NCBI RefSeq assembly: GCF_027213965.1
Contig: NZ_JAPWGX010000001.1
Location: 744,001 to 808,000, forward strand
DNA: 64,000 bases
Reading direction: 5' to 3'
DNA from: Maritalea porphyrae
Lineage (GTDB): Bacteria > Pseudomonadota > Alphaproteobacteria > Rhizobiales > Devosiaceae
The position numbers and the translations under genes are program-made. How positions within the stretch are numbered: position 1 is the first letter of the stretch; each line of letters starts with the position of its first letter. Positions 1 through 9,777 of this stretch are shown one piece after another. The notes under the pieces were generated by a model. That model was given only the letters and a program-made list of their open reading frames with translations, was not told the origin of the DNA and ran no database searches.

Positions 1-742
1 CGTGGGCGCCGGTCAAAAGATTCATTTTGGGGGACCCGATAAAGCCAGCAACAAACAGGCTTTGAGGCGCCTCATAAAGTTCCATCGGGGTGCCCACTTG
101 TTGGACCACACCATCTTTGAGGACTACAATACGGTCGGCCATGGTCATGGCTTCCACTTGGTCATGGGTCACATAGATCATGGTGGTGCCGGGCAACTGC
201 TCTTTGAGGCCCGCAATTTCCATGCGCATCTTTACGCGTAGCGCCGCATCAAGGTTACTCAATGGCTCGTCGAACAAAAAGACTTTTGGGTCGCGCACAA
301 TTGCGCGGCCAATGGCAACCCGCTGACGTTGCCCACCAGACAGAGCTTTGGGGAGGCGTTTAAGGTAATCGGTCAGCTGCAATTTGTCGGCTGCGGCTTC
401 CACCTTTTGCTTGATCTCTTCTTTAGAGAACTTTTGGATTTTGAGTGCATAGGCCATATTATCAAACACAGTCATATGCGGATAAAGCGCATAAGACTGG
501 AACACCATTGCGATGCCGCGTTTGGAGGGGGCCACATCATTGACCACCCGCCCGTCGATTTCCAAGGTGCCACCAGAAATGCTCTCGAGCCCTGAAATGG
601 TGCGCAACAATGTGGATTTTCCGCAACCCGACGGGCCCACAAATACAATGAATTCGCCCGACTTAATGTCGAGATTAATGTCTTTAAGCACACGGACATT
701 GCCGTATGACTTATCGAGATTGGTTATTTTAATGTCAGCCAT
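1..742 (-). CDS. aglK: Sugar ABC transporter ATP-binding protein, 3' end cut off (AglK-type)
   Basis: ATPase that would energise the alpha-glucoside importer AglEFG at the inner membrane. About 247 N-terminal residues are visible. They hold the Walker A motif GPSGCGKST at residues 36-44, the ABC signature [15 protein letters not shown], the Walker B stretch [12 protein letters not shown] and the switch histidine in [16 protein letters not shown], all typical of the MalK/UgpC (CUT1) subfamily. The C-terminal TOBE domain lies beyond the window. Start is ATG at 742, preceded by GGGAGGG-like sequence. It sits 23 bases after the alpha-glucosidase gene on the same strand and so is probably the last gene of that operon. 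The AglK name rests on context; sequence alone gives only CUT1 ATPase. Confidence 0.9.
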   Translation of the reverse strand, partial: MADIKITNLDKSYGNVRVLKDINLDIKSGEFIVFVGPSGCGKSTLLRTISGLESISGGTLEIDGRVVNDVAPSKRGIAMVFQSYALYPHMTVFDNMAYALKIQKFSKEEIKQKVEAAADKLQLTDYLKRLPKALSGGQRQRVAIGRAIVRDPKVFLFDEPLSNLDAALRVKMRMEIAGLKEQLPGTTMIYVTHDQVEAMTMADRIVVLKDGVVQQVGTPMELYEAPQSLFVAGFIGSPKMNLLTGAH

Positions 743-765
743 GTTCCCTCCCCTGAAACAATGGA

Positions 766-2433
766 TTAGCTGGCGTTCACGCCAAAATATGATGAAAAGC
801 TGGGCAAAGAAAGCCGGGTGCCTTCAAGCGTTGCATTTGAGTGCCGGGCAGCGTGGTCAAAGTCCTCAAACGCCGCCAGCTCAATGGTTGCGGGTTGATC
901 GCTCATATTGAATACACACAATATGCGTTCTTCGCCCAGTTGCCGCTCAAACGCCAAAACTTGTTCGGTGGCGTCGATGATTTTGATGTCACCCTCACGC
1001 AGCGCAGATGTTGCACGGCGAAAGGTAAGAAACTCTTGATAGTGCTTGAGCACAGAACCGTCGCCCTGGGCATCAACCGCATGGCTTTGGTGTTCAACCG
1101 GAATGGGCAGCCACGTGCGGTTGGCGGTGGTAAACCCGGCCTGCCCGCCGTCCACTTCCCAAACCATTGGCGTTCGACATCCATCGCGGCCCTTGTAGTT
1201 TGGCCAGAACTCAATACCGTAAGGATCCACAAGATCTTCAAAAGCCACTTCGGCTTCTGGCAAGGCCAATTCCTCACCTTGATAAAGACAGACAGAGCCA
1301 CGCAGCGACAAAAGCACTTCGGCGGACAGTTTGGCGAAGTCACTTTGCCGATCCGGGGCAATGCCCCAACGCGAGATATGACGTTGCACATCGTGGTTGG
1401 AGAACGCCCAGCACGGCCAGCCATCGGTCAAGATGGCTTCAAGTTCGCTGATCTTTAGCGCAAAATATTTGGCGTTGAAGTCACCGCCCAGGAAATCAAA
1501 GGTATAAGCCATATGTAACTTATCCCCGCCCGAAGTATATGCGGCCATAATGTCGAGCTGGCGCTGCGCGTCGCCGATTTCACCAACGGTGGTGATATGG
1601 TCATATTCATCAAGCAACGCGCGGAGACGCTTTAGAAAATCAATATTCTCAGGTCGGCTTTTATCATTGATATGATCTTGCCAGTTGTAAGGGTTTACCG
1701 CCGGCGCGATGGTTGCATTGATCTGATCTTTGGGCAGTGCTGGGTTGTCTGCCAAGCTTTGATTGTGAACGTAAAAGTTCACCGTATCGAGCCTAAAGCC
1801 ATCAACACCGCGATCAAGCCAAAAGCGAACCTCTTCCAGCAATGCGGCTGTCACATTAGCATTGTGAAAATTCAAATCAGGCTGAGAAGTCAGAAAATTG
1901 TGCAAATAATATTGGCAGCGACGCGGGTCCCATGTCCAAGCGGACCCGCCGAAAATCGAAAGCCAATTGTTGGGCGGCGTGCCATCGGGCTTCGCATCTG
2001 CCCACACATACCAATCCGATTTTGGATTGTCAGGTGAGATGCGACTTTGTTTAAACCATTCATGTTCGTCCGAGGTATGCGAAATCACCTGATCGATCAT
2101 TACTTTCAGGTCCAACCGATGCGCCTTGGCCAAAAGCTTGTCAAAATCCTCCAATGTGCCAAAAATCGGGTCAACGCCGCGATAGTTGGCCACATCATAC
2201 CCAAAGTCTTTCATCGGGGAGGTGAAAAAAGGCGAAAGCCATATCGCATCAACGCCCAAACCCGCCACATAATCCAAGCGGTCAGTTATACCATTCAAAT
2301 CACCAATGCCGTCGCCATTGCTGTCTTGAAACGAACGTGGATAGATTTGATAGATGACCGCGCCGCGCCACCAGTCTTTTTGCTTCGTCAGTCTGACAGC
2401 GGAATGGGAATCAGGCTGTGTCATATGATTCAT
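766..2433 (-). CDS. aglA: Alpha-glucosidase, GH13 (AglA-type)
   Basis: Cytoplasmic glycoside hydrolase family 13 enzyme that hydrolyses imported alpha-glucosides such as sucrose, maltose, trehalose or their analogues to glucose. From the ATG at 2433 it is 555 residues. GH13 regions are in order: [15 protein letters not shown] near the N-terminus, the nucleophile Asp216 in DGFRLDTVN, the acid/base Glu285 in TVGEIGD and the stabiliser Asp348 in FSNHDVQR. There is no signal peptide. Upstream ATGs at 2493 and 2424 are alternatives. A perfect 14-bp palindrome lies 87 bases upstream of the start, and a divergent LacI-type regulator follows it, so expression is probably repressed without substrate. 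Exact substrate range cannot be read from sequence. Confidence 0.93.
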   Translation of the reverse strand: MNHMTQPDSHSAVRLTKQKDWWRGAVIYQIYPRSFQDSNGDGIGDLNGITDRLDYVAGLGVDAIWLSPFFTSPMKDFGYDVANYRGVDPIFGTLEDFDKLLAKAHRLDLKVMIDQVISHTSDEHEWFKQSRISPDNPKSDWYVWADAKPDGTPPNNWLSIFGGSAWTWDPRRCQYYLHNFLTSQPDLNFHNANVTAALLEEVRFWLDRGVDGFRLDTVNFYVHNQSLADNPALPKDQINATIAPAVNPYNWQDHINDKSRPENIDFLKRLRALLDEYDHITTVGEIGDAQRQLDIMAAYTSGGDKLHMAYTFDFLGGDFNAKYFALKISELEAILTDGWPCWAFSNHDVQRHISRWGIAPDRQSDFAKLSAEVLLSLRGSVCLYQGEELALPEAEVAFEDLVDPYGIEFWPNYKGRDGCRTPMVWEVDGGQAGFTTANRTWLPIPVEHQSHAVDAQGDGSVLKHYQEFLTFRRATSALREGDIKIIDATEQVLAFERQLGEERILCVFNMSDQPATIELAAFEDFDHAARHSNATLEGTRLSLPSFSSYFGVNAS

Positions 2434-2519
2434 CAATGGTCTTTCTTGCCACTTCTTGGGGCGGTCCGGGCAAAGGTTGCCAGTTTCCACCAAGTTGAGT
2501 ATCGTTGGTTATCGGGCTT

Positions 2520-2533
2520 CCAAAACGTTTTGG
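2520..2533. promoter_or_regulatory. Perfect palindromic LacI-family operator (site 1)
   Basis: CCAAAACGTTTTGG is a perfect 14-bp palindrome with the central CG typical of LacI-family operators. It lies between divergent aglA and the LacI-type regulator gene. The identical 14-mer occurs once more, ahead of aglE at 8889-8902, which ties both transcription units to one regulator. Confidence 0.85.
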
Positions 2534-2651
2534 TAAACTATTTCTACCCAAGATGGATTGCTCTCGTCAACCAATTGTTGAAAGTTGATGGTGAGATTTT
2601 GCACTTACGCACGCAATACCCTACAAAATGCTGAAAAAATCGCAGGAGCTT

Positions 2652-3740
2652 ATGCCCCAACATAATCACCCAATCGGCAACAAAGAGCAAAATCAGGTCA
2701 CCATTAAAGACCTCGCGCGCAAGCTTGACTTGTCGATCACCACCATTTCGCGTGCTCTCAACGGCTATAGCGATGTTGGGGCAAAAACGCGTGACCGCGT
2801 GCAAAAAGCAGCACAAGAGATGGGATATACGCCGAACCGGAATGCACAACGATTGGTGACCCAGCGCTCCCATTCAATTGGATGGATCAAAGGCGATGGG
2901 TCGCAGCATTTTGTTGATCCGCACTTCGTGGAAGTGTTCGCTGGGGTTCTGCGCGAAGTAAAACACTATGACTATGATGTGGTATTTGCATCAGGTGCCG
3001 AAGAAGATTTGGTTTCGTTGTTTGATCGTTATGTGCGCGACCAAAGCGTTGATGGATTTATTTTGGAGTTGCCGCGCCCAAATGACAAGCGCATCACCTA
3101 TTTGCTTGAATCCGGCATGCCCTTTGTGGTGCACGGGCGCGAAGAGCGTTCAGACCAATATGCATGGGTTGATATCGACAACTTTGGGATGTTTGAAACG
3201 CTGACCAAAGTGATGCTGGATGCCGGGCACAAAAAGATCGCCTTCATAAATGGCGATGAGAACTATTCGTTTGCCGTCGAGCGGCGCTTGGGCGCTGAAC
3301 GAGGGTTGGAAGCGATGGGCGCAACACGTGACGCGCTGAAAGTATACAACGCCGTTCACCCGATGGTGCATGCGGGTTATCAACTGACCACCAAAGCGCT
3401 TGAGGACCCCAAGGTCACTGCCATTTTGTATTCATCCGCAGTTATGGCTGTTGAGGGGCAAGCTGCAATAGCAAGTTCCGGGCGCGAAATCGGCAAGGAC
3501 CTGGAGATTGCCACAATGGATGATGAATTGCGCCATGTGGACCTGACCTCGCTTGAAGGGCAAATTAGTTTCGTGCGTTCACCGTTGAACGAAAGTGGGC
3601 ACGCTCTTGTGCGGCAGTTGATGAAGCAAATCCAAAAGAAGGGCCCGCCCGAAGGCGAACTTATTCCAGCTCGGTTCAGCCTGCGGCCAAACTTACCTCG
3701 CGTACAAATTCCGCCTCACTTTGAGGTTGAGGACGCCTGA
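2652..3740 (+). CDS. LacI-family transcriptional repressor (AglR-type)
   Basis: DNA-binding regulator of the alpha-glucoside genes. The N-terminus carries a LacI helix-turn-helix (VTIKDLARKLDLSITTISRA followed by the hinge helix region ending NRNAQRLV), then a periplasmic-binding-protein-like sugar-sensing domain to the C-terminus (SLRPNLPRVQIPP). I chose the ATG at 2652 because AGGAG lies just ahead; the in-frame ATG at 2628 has no ribosome site and would give 370 instead of 362 residues. It is divergent from aglA with the palindrome at 2520-2533 between them. Family assignment is firm; the sugar ligand is inferred from neighbours. Confidence 0.9.
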   Translation: MPQHNHPIGNKEQNQVTIKDLARKLDLSITTISRALNGYSDVGAKTRDRVQKAAQEMGYTPNRNAQRLVTQRSHSIGWIKGDGSQHFVDPHFVEVFAGVLREVKHYDYDVVFASGAEEDLVSLFDRYVRDQSVDGFILELPRPNDKRITYLLESGMPFVVHGREERSDQYAWVDIDNFGMFETLTKVMLDAGHKKIAFINGDENYSFAVERRLGAERGLEAMGATRDALKVYNAVHPMVHAGYQLTTKALEDPKVTAILYSSAVMAVEGQAAIASSGREIGKDLEIATMDDELRHVDLTSLEGQISFVRSPLNESGHALVRQLMKQIQKKGPPEGELIPARFSLRPNLPRVQIPPHFEVEDA

Positions 3741-4109
3741 CCGACGCGTTTGTTGCCTTACTAGCGTGCCCGCTTGATGAAATTCACCAAAATGGACCGG
3801 TTGATGGCAAGAAGAACGCAGCATGAGTTGCGCAAGATAGCATAGGCAAAATCCAGAAATTGATCTGACGCAATGCGCAGTTTGTTTTGGCGCGCGACCA
3901 TTGACGGCGTGCAAGCAGTCTCAGTGGGTTTGCACACGTTAATAGAGCACTCGCCCGCGCGGAACGTCGTGGCGGTTTGGAGCTTGGATTTTTTTCAGAT
4001 GAGGATCTGTGAAAGCCGCGTTCATTTAGGGTTCAGGCCGTTTTTGTTTTCATATCTCCAGCGGGGCCAGCCCAATACCGGGCATGACAACTGATTGGGA
4101 GTGAGAAAC
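3741..4109. other. Intergenic stretch without a recognisable gene
   Basis: About 370 bases between the lacI-type gene and the SH3-domain gene. The short open frames here lack ribosome sites and family resemblance. No terminator-like hairpin stands out after lacI. A GGGAGTGAG ribosome site lies at the right edge for the next gene. Otherwise I see nothing in it. Confidence 0.5.
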
Positions 4110-5111
4110 ATGACACCTATCAAGGCAATAGTTTCCGCCGCCTTTGCGGCCACAAGCATTATCATTACTACCGGCGCTTCGTTTGCGACCGATGCGCAAG
4201 CAACCACCGCCCTCAACGTGCGCTCGGGTCCTGGAACGTCATATGGCGTTGTTGATACGTTAACGCCCGGCGAACGCGTCGAAGTCAACGAGTGCGCAAC
4301 GAACGGCTGGTGCTATATTGAGCATACAGGTCCAGACGGCTGGGTCAGTTCAAACTACCTCTCTCCAGTTAGCGGCGGTTCCGCAGAACCGGATTGCGGG
4401 TTTAGTTTCACCATAACACCAAGCGGTCCAAGCCTTTCGATCTCTTGCGGGGACACGCCAACGCCCACACCAACGCCTCCGGCTGGCAACGTTGCTTGTT
4501 TTTACACTGGCACAAACTACACGGGGTCCGAATTCTGCCATGGGCCAGCAACGCTGAACACATTGGATGCAACGTTTAACGACAATATTGCGTCTGTAAA
4601 ACTATACGGTAGCGCCAAGGCCAAACTCTGCCGCAATGCAAACTTGACGGGCACCTGCAAAACATACACGACATCAAAATCTGTTTTGCCCATTACAATT
4701 CGCAACAAAGCGTCATCTGTTCGCATCTTCACCGGCGTCATTCCGTTGCCACCGGTGACCCCTGTCACCCATTCGACCGGTCCGATCAACCTGCAGCAAA
4801 CTTATACCGCGAATTTGGACAATGGTGCGATTGGCGGCGGTGGAGCTGATATTTGGTACCGGGCTGTGACGGCAGTGCAAAAATACATCAAGCCCATCAA
4901 CGGCGCAAAACTGGCTGTAGGCAACAAATCAAATCGCGGATATTCAGGCTGTAAAGTTGCGAGCTACTCTTCTGCTCAGGTCTCTATTTGGACCCTGCCT
5001 GTAGGCTCTTATGTCTGCGTCAAGACCAGCCAAGGTCGTATCTCTCAATTCCGTTTGAATGGATATTCTGGGACCACCATGAAACTTGGATATACAACTT
5101 GGGCAAACTGA
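4110..5111 (+). CDS. Secreted SH3b / crystallin-like domain protein
   Basis: Probable exported protein of 333 residues, function unknown. A signal peptide (residues 1-27, cut near SFA-TDA) is followed by a bacterial SH3 domain at about 33-86 (ALNVRSGPGTSYGVVDTL to GWVSSNYLSPV), a cysteine pair region, a Pro/Thr linker at 119-126, and a beta/gamma-crystallin or peptidase-inhibitor-I36-like module at 128-210 (ACFYTGTNYTGSEFC). The C-terminal 115 residues are unassigned. Bacterial SH3 domains often bind cell wall. ATG at 4110 follows GGGAGTGAG; a TTG at 4095 is possible but less likely. It sits inside the alpha-glucoside locus, breaking the usual gene order, and shares only a terminator with aglG. 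Confidence 0.85.
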   Translation: MTPIKAIVSAAFAATSIIITTGASFATDAQATTALNVRSGPGTSYGVVDTLTPGERVEVNECATNGWCYIEHTGPDGWVSSNYLSPVSGGSAEPDCGFSFTITPSGPSLSISCGDTPTPTPTPPAGNVACFYTGTNYTGSEFCHGPATLNTLDATFNDNIASVKLYGSAKAKLCRNANLTGTCKTYTTSKSVLPITIRNKASSVRIFTGVIPLPPVTPVTHSTGPINLQQTYTANLDNGAIGGGGADIWYRAVTAVQKYIKPINGAKLAVGNKSNRGYSGCKVASYSSAQVSIWTLPVGSYVCVKTSQGRISQFRLNGYSGTTMKLGYTTWAN

Positions 5112-5129
5112 GTTGAGCGAGCAAAGAAA

Positions 5130-5156
5130 AAAGGCCCGGGTTGCACCCGGGCCTTT
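5130..5156. terminator. Bidirectional rho-independent terminator
   Basis: A perfect 12-bp stem (AAAGGCCCGGGT and its complement ACCCGGGCCTTT) closes a TGC loop. A-rich sequence lies on the left and T-containing sequence on the right, between the convergent ends of the SH3-domain gene and aglG, so it can serve both. Confidence 0.9.
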
Positions 5157-5178
5157 CCCTAACTTCATTTGAACTATG

Positions 5179-6366
5179 TTATTTCACCGAACCGGCCAGC
5201 AGTCCACGCACGAAATAACGTTGAAGTGAGAAGAAAACGATCAGCGGCACAATGATGGAAATGAACGCGCCTGACGTAAGGATTTCCCAATTGTCACCGC
5301 GTGAACCAATTAGCTCCCGCAGGCGACCGGTAAGCACCAACTCATTGTCGCCAACACCTAAGAACACCGTGGCGACCAGCAAATCATTCCACACCCACAA
5401 GAATTGGAAGATGGCAAAACTTGCCAGCGCGGGGAAGGAAAGCGGCAAGACCATTGTGGTGAAGATCTTAAAATGAGATGCGCCATCCATGCGGGCGGAT
5501 TCCATGATTTCCTTTGGCAAGCCGGCCATATAGTTGCGCAGCAAATAGATCGCCAACGGCAGACCGAACCCGGTGTGGGCCAGCCAAATACCGAGATAGG
5601 ATTTAGCCTCGACCCCCAGCATTGGCGCAACACCGTTATAGAGCTGCAAGATCGGAATGAGCGACATTTGCAGGGGCACCACCAAAAGTCCAACCACAAT
5701 GGCCACCAAATACCCACGCCCTGGAAATTGCATCCATGCCAATGCGTAGGCCGCAAATGCCGCAATTAGAATAGGAATGATGGTTGCGGGAATAGTGACG
5801 GTGAAAGAGTTGATGAACGAGCGGTCAATACCTTCAGATGTCAGCACTTCACGGTAGTTGTCTAATGTGAATCGCGGTGGTATTTGCGCTGTGTAGAGCA
5901 CACGCTGTCCGCGCTTAAAGTCGAACTCAGTCTCTGACACCCAGGTGTATGAACCATCCGCATTCACCGTCAGTTCCCCGCCTTCTTTGGGCGCCACACT
6001 TGTGCCAACTGGATTGTCACCAAATGTGTTGTTGGTCAGACCATAGGCAGAAAGGGTTCGCCCCTGCTCGTCTTCAGATAAAAGATTGCCGGAAATTACA
6101 TACACACCGTTTTCCAGCACCTGCGCGTCGGCCGCCAATGTGCGTCCGCCACCTGTGCGTTGTGTGGTTGTAAGGGCTGACCACCATCCAGAAACGGTTA
6201 GTTGATCTTTATCCCGAACGGAAGACACAAGCAGCCCAACGGTGGGCAAGGTCCAAATGATCACCAATGCCAACAAAACGATGTGGGTGGCGAGCTTGGA
6301 CCAATCGATATTGAGCGTGAATGAAGGTTTGCTTGCGGGCAAATCCGCAACAGCGACATTAGCCAT
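5179..6366 (-). CDS. aglG: Alpha-glucoside ABC transporter permease (AglG-type)
   Basis: Inner-membrane permease of the CUT1 sugar importer, 395 residues. One N-terminal membrane segment (about 28-50) is followed by an unusually long extracytoplasmic loop of roughly 120 residues and then five more membrane segments. The EAA loop that contacts the ATPase reads EIMESARMDGASHFKIFTTMVLPLSFPAL. The large loop is characteristic of AglG/GgtD proteins and separates it from shorter MalG-like permeases. Its ATG overlaps the aglF stop codon by one base (TAATG), indicating coupled translation. Transcription ends at the hairpin at 5130-5156. Confidence 0.92.
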   Translation of the reverse strand: MANVAVADLPASKPSFTLNIDWSKLATHIVLLALVIIWTLPTVGLLVSSVRDKDQLTVSGWWSALTTTQRTGGGRTLAADAQVLENGVYVISGNLLSEDEQGRTLSAYGLTNNTFGDNPVGTSVAPKEGGELTVNADGSYTWVSETEFDFKRGQRVLYTAQIPPRFTLDNYREVLTSEGIDRSFINSFTVTIPATIIPILIAAFAAYALAWMQFPGRGYLVAIVVGLLVVPLQMSLIPILQLYNGVAPMLGVEAKSYLGIWLAHTGFGLPLAIYLLRNYMAGLPKEIMESARMDGASHFKIFTTMVLPLSFPALASFAIFQFLWVWNDLLVATVFLGVGDNELVLTGRLRELIGSRGDNWEILTSGAFISIIVPLIVFFSLQRYFVRGLLAGSVK

Positions 6367-7364
6367 TATCGTGTCCCCTCTTCTTTATTCACTTCACGGA
6401 TGTTCCAAATCATGATGGGCAACACCGCAATCATAATCACCAGAGCGATGGTTGAAGAGCGACCAAAATCCACGCCGCGTGTCAACCAATCAAACATTAG
6501 GTTCGCGAGCACTTGCGTGTCCCATTGCCCATTGGTCATGGCCAAAACGATGTCGAACACTTTGAGCACTACAATCGTGATGGTGGTCCACACGACGATA
6601 ATGGTGCCAAAGATTTGCGGGATCATGATGGAGAAGAATATCTGCAAGTCATTTGCCCCATCAATGCGGGCGGCTTCTAACGTTTCTTCGGGGATACCTC
6701 GCAACGCAGCGGACAAGATCACCATGGCAAAGCCAGTTTGAATCCAGATTAAAATCAACATCAAAAAGAAGCTATTCCAAAATGGAATTTGCAGCCAAAC
6801 TTGGGGCTCCATCCCCAGCCCGTTGACGATTGCATTTAAGATGCCGATTTGCTCGCTGTCGCCGCTTCGATAGTCATAGACAAATTTCCAAATCACCGAT
6901 GCACCAACAAACGAAATCGCCATCGGCATAAAGATCATGGATTTTGCAAAGTTGCCCCACCAAAGCCGATCGGCCATCACCGCAACAATGAGACCAAATA
7001 TGGTTGCGCCGATGGGCACAATAATTAGCCATAGCAGATTGTTATAAACCGACTGCAAAAAATTGCCGTCTTGGATGGCCCATATGAAGTTGCCAAGCCC
7101 AATGAACTTTCTGCCGCTTGAATCAAACAAGGAGAGCCAGACTGTGGCAAACACGGGGTAAATCAAATAGAGCGAGAGGAAAAACAATGCGGGGAACAGA
7201 AAGATCCAAGGGCGGATTGAGGTGCGCAAACCATCGTTCTTTGAGGTTTCATTGTCGCCACCCAAGAGGCGGTCTAGGACCCAATTTGCGCCCCAAAAAT
7301 ACAAAACACAGACGCCAACGCCGATGACAACTGTGGTGAGTGCGCTTAGCACTTGATCAAACAT
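6366..7364 (-). CDS. aglF: Alpha-glucoside ABC transporter permease (AglF-type)
   Basis: Second permease subunit of the importer, 332 residues with several hydrophobic spans and the EAA motif ETLEAARIDGANDLQIFFSIMIPQIFGTI that docks the ATPase. The ATG at 7364 is preceded by GGGGGGAG, a much better start than the in-frame codon at 7379. It follows the binding-protein gene aglE after a 113-base gap that contains a strong hairpin, and its stop overlaps the aglG start. Confidence 0.92.
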   Translation of the reverse strand: MFDQVLSALTTVVIGVGVCVLYFWGANWVLDRLLGGDNETSKNDGLRTSIRPWIFLFPALFFLSLYLIYPVFATVWLSLFDSSGRKFIGLGNFIWAIQDGNFLQSVYNNLLWLIIVPIGATIFGLIVAVMADRLWWGNFAKSMIFMPMAISFVGASVIWKFVYDYRSGDSEQIGILNAIVNGLGMEPQVWLQIPFWNSFFLMLILIWIQTGFAMVILSAALRGIPEETLEAARIDGANDLQIFFSIMIPQIFGTIIVVWTTITIVVLKVFDIVLAMTNGQWDTQVLANLMFDWLTRGVDFGRSSTIALVIMIAVLPIMIWNIREVNKEEGTR

Positions 7365-7431
7365 TTGGTCTCCCCCCAAAACACTGGCAATTGACTGCCA
7401 ACATCATGCACCGATTGGTGGCTTGTGGCGA

Positions 7432-7455
7432 GGTGGGCACCATTTGGCGCCCACC
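7432..7455 (-). other. Hairpin between aglE and aglF
   Basis: An inverted repeat, GGTGGGC..GCCCACC, extends inward to a stem of about 10 bp with one G-U pair, and no run of T follows on the transcribed strand. Hairpins of this kind directly after a binding-protein gene commonly protect its mRNA or attenuate the downstream permease genes. The role here is inferred from position. Confidence 0.65.
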
Positions 7456-7477
7456 AAGCTTATTTTTGTTGATCGAT

Positions 7478-8779
7478 CTACTTGATCGAGTCCCAGCTAT
7501 CCTGGATCTCTTTGGCAACTTCTGCTGCTGGTTTGCCACCAGCGTAGTCCACCATGCCGGTCCAGAATGAACCTGCACCCACTGCACCTGGCATTAGGTC
7601 GGAACCATCAAAGCGGAATGTAGTTGCATTGAGCAATATACGGCCTTGGCCACGCAATGTGTCATTGGCATATTTGTCCAAATCTACACCTTTGTGTGGG
7701 GTCAAGAAGCCAGCACGTGCCATCCAGATTTCATGTGCCTCAGGGGTTTTGAGGTAATCGATTAGGGCATGTGCCCCTTTTGATTCATTGGTGATGGCAA
7801 ACAATGTGCCCGCACCAAGAACTGGCGAGCCAAGCGCTAGGCCATCATAGGCTGGGAAGTAGAAGAAGTCCGCGTCTGTGCCCAATTCAGTACCCTCAGG
7901 GAAGAAGGAAGGAATAAAGGAAGCCTGGCGGTGCATGTAGCACTTAGGCGGCACAGAGAATAGACCTTTCGGGCTATCGCGGAAATCAGTTGCAGAAACT
8001 GCAGCTGAACCACCATCAACCCACTCGTCGTTTAGAGCGAATTTTCCGAATTGCTCTATTGCAGCAACAACACGCGGATCGTTGAATGGAATTTCGTTTT
8101 TCACCCATTGGTCGTAAACTTCTGGTGGCTGGGTGCGAAGCATCATATCTTCTACCCAGTCTGTAGCAGGCCAACCGGTTGCGCCGCCCGAACCTAGACC
8201 GATGCACCATGGGGTGCCGCCATCGGCAACAATTTGGTCACTAAGGGCCAAAAGGTCTTCCATGGATTCTGGCACGTCGTAACCCGCATCTTCAAAGTTT
8301 TCTGGTGAATACCAAACAAGGCTTTTCACATCGACTTTATAGAAGAAACCATAGTGCTCTGGGTTGCCGTTTTCATCAGCATAGGTGCCTAGATCAACCC
8401 AAGATTGACCTGCGGCGTAGTTCTCTTTCACCCAATCAGCAGTTTCGCCACTCAAAGGCGTCAAATAGCCTTTGGACGCCAAATCAGCGGCTAGACCGGG
8501 TTGAGGGAAAATGGCCACGTTTGGCGCAGATCCCGCTTGCGAGTCGATGACGATTTGCTGTTCGAAGCTGTCTGAGCCCGCATATTCTACATTGGCACCT
8601 GTTGCGGCTTCAAAGGGCGCGAGCACCGCTTCAATATGTTCCTTATCGGCACCAAGCCAAGGTCCAAAAACTTTAATGGTTTCGCCTTTTAGGTCCATAT
8701 GGCTGTCAGCGTACGCTGCTGCGCCACCTGCCAACAATAGAGCCGCTGCCGAAACACCAGTGATAAATTTCATTTTCAT
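7478..8779 (-). CDS. aglE: Alpha-glucoside ABC transporter substrate-binding protein (AglE-type)
   Basis: Periplasmic binding protein, 433 residues, that captures alpha-glucosides and hands them to AglFG. The signal peptide covers residues 1-26 (KFITGVSAAALLLAGGAAAYA, then DSHMDLKG). The body is a family-1 solute-binding fold (IKVFGPWLGADKEHIEAVLAPFEAATG). The ATG at 8779 follows GGGAGGA; an in-frame start at 8806 would lack a proper signal sequence. It is first in the leftward operon aglE-aglF-aglG, with a perfect LacI-type operator 110 bases upstream. Confidence 0.93.
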   Translation of the reverse strand: MKMKFITGVSAAALLLAGGAAAYADSHMDLKGETIKVFGPWLGADKEHIEAVLAPFEAATGANVEYAGSDSFEQQIVIDSQAGSAPNVAIFPQPGLAADLASKGYLTPLSGETADWVKENYAAGQSWVDLGTYADENGNPEHYGFFYKVDVKSLVWYSPENFEDAGYDVPESMEDLLALSDQIVADGGTPWCIGLGSGGATGWPATDWVEDMMLRTQPPEVYDQWVKNEIPFNDPRVVAAIEQFGKFALNDEWVDGGSAAVSATDFRDSPKGLFSVPPKCYMHRQASFIPSFFPEGTELGTDADFFYFPAYDGLALGSPVLGAGTLFAITNESKGAHALIDYLKTPEAHEIWMARAGFLTPHKGVDLDKYANDTLRGQGRILLNATTFRFDGSDLMPGAVGAGSFWTGMVDYAGGKPAAEVAKEIQDSWDSIK

Positions 8780-8888
8780 GCTTTCCTCCCGTCGCATGCC
8801 GAGCATAACTCAATAGATAGTTGCACGACCATTCCCTTGCATTTTGTCTGGATATTTAGAGCGCCAATTTTGCCAGAAATTCATTCTA

Positions 8889-8902
8889 CCAAAACGTTTT
8901 GG
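8889..8902. promoter_or_regulatory. Perfect palindromic LacI-family operator (site 2)
   Basis: Second exact copy of CCAAAACGTTTTGG, lying 110-123 bases upstream of the aglE start in an otherwise empty 295-base gap (8780-9074). Identity with the site ahead of aglA indicates one regulon. The remaining gap sequence is A/T-rich and holds nothing else that I can name. Confidence 0.85.
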
Positions 8903-9074
8903 AAACTCGACCCAAACACACGCAAATGGTGGTTCCCCTTTAGGCTGACACATCTTTTAGAAATTGCCAAGCAAAAATTAGGTGGTCGATGAAATATGAT
9001 TTAGTGCTTATAATTCATATGATTAGATGGATATATCGACCCGTCCTGTTTCAAAAAACGGAGAACAACTGGCG

Positions 9075-9761
9075 CTAGCCGACTAGTCTGGGCTGATGAT
9101 CTTCAACAAATTCGGAAAACGCGCGCTTGTAAAAATATTGTCGCCAATTTTTGGCCAACTCAGGCAATTCACACAACTCTTTTGCGATTGCGCGATGTAG
9201 TTCTTTGTCAAAGCGCGCGGCAATAAGCCGATCAAGTGGCCAGCTCTCAAGTGGCCTTTCAATCAACTTCAATTTGTCACCAACTTTGACTTCCCCTTGC
9301 TGCAACACACGATAGTACCAACCCGTTTTGCCCGATTGCTGCAACAGTTTTGCCATCTCTGGAACCCGAGAATGTAGGTTCAACTTCCAGCAAGGTTGAC
9401 GCCCTTGGGAGATTTGAACGCGGGCCGTGCCAAGCTCGAAAATGTCCCCTAAACAGACATCGCTTTCAACAACGCCTGCCGTGGACAGATTTTCACCAAA
9501 ACTGCCCGGTCGAAACGCAAAAGAGGTTTCAAATTTTTGCGCCTGCCAAGTTGAATAATGATCTGCAGGATAGTGGTGAACAGCTTTGTCGGGGCCCCCA
9601 TGTAGGCGCAAATCTGCCTGAGCGTCAGAAATAAAACCTGTTTCTATAAGCTGTTGCGCACCGTTCGCGTCAAATTTTGCAATTGCGCTTGGCGGCTTGC
9701 CTTGCCAGCGTTGTTTGGCTTTGCCGACATATAAACCCAGTATTGCTGTATTAAACTTCAT
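9075..9761 (-). CDS. MOSC domain protein (YiiM-like)
   Basis: 228-residue protein with a MOSC domain, the sulfur-carrier fold shared with molybdenum cofactor sulfurases, followed by a short helical YiiM-type 3-alpha region near the C-terminus (SWPLDRLIAARFDKELHRAI). Typical features are GPDKAVHHYPADHY and GSFGENLSTAG. The conserved cysteine equivalent appears in QGRQPCWKLNLH. YiiM proteins reduce N-hydroxylated substrates using molybdenum cofactor; that is family knowledge, not shown here. It starts 16 bases after the MarR gene, so they probably form one operon. Confidence 0.85.
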   Translation of the reverse strand: MKFNTAILGLYVGKAKQRWQGKPPSAIAKFDANGAQQLIETGFISDAQADLRLHGGPDKAVHHYPADHYSTWQAQKFETSFAFRPGSFGENLSTAGVVESDVCLGDIFELGTARVQISQGRQPCWKLNLHSRVPEMAKLLQQSGKTGWYYRVLQQGEVKVGDKLKLIERPLESWPLDRLIAARFDKELHRAIAKELCELPELAKNWRQYFYKRAFSEFVEDHQPRLVG

Positions 9762-9777
9762 AATGCGCTCTCAAATA

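Noticed and set aside
841-1458. 205-residue + strand frame within aglA
   Set aside because: Antisense shadow of a well-supported GH13 gene.
3873-4094. Short + strand frame before the SH3 gene
   Set aside because: No ribosome site, no family resemblance, ends next to the true start.
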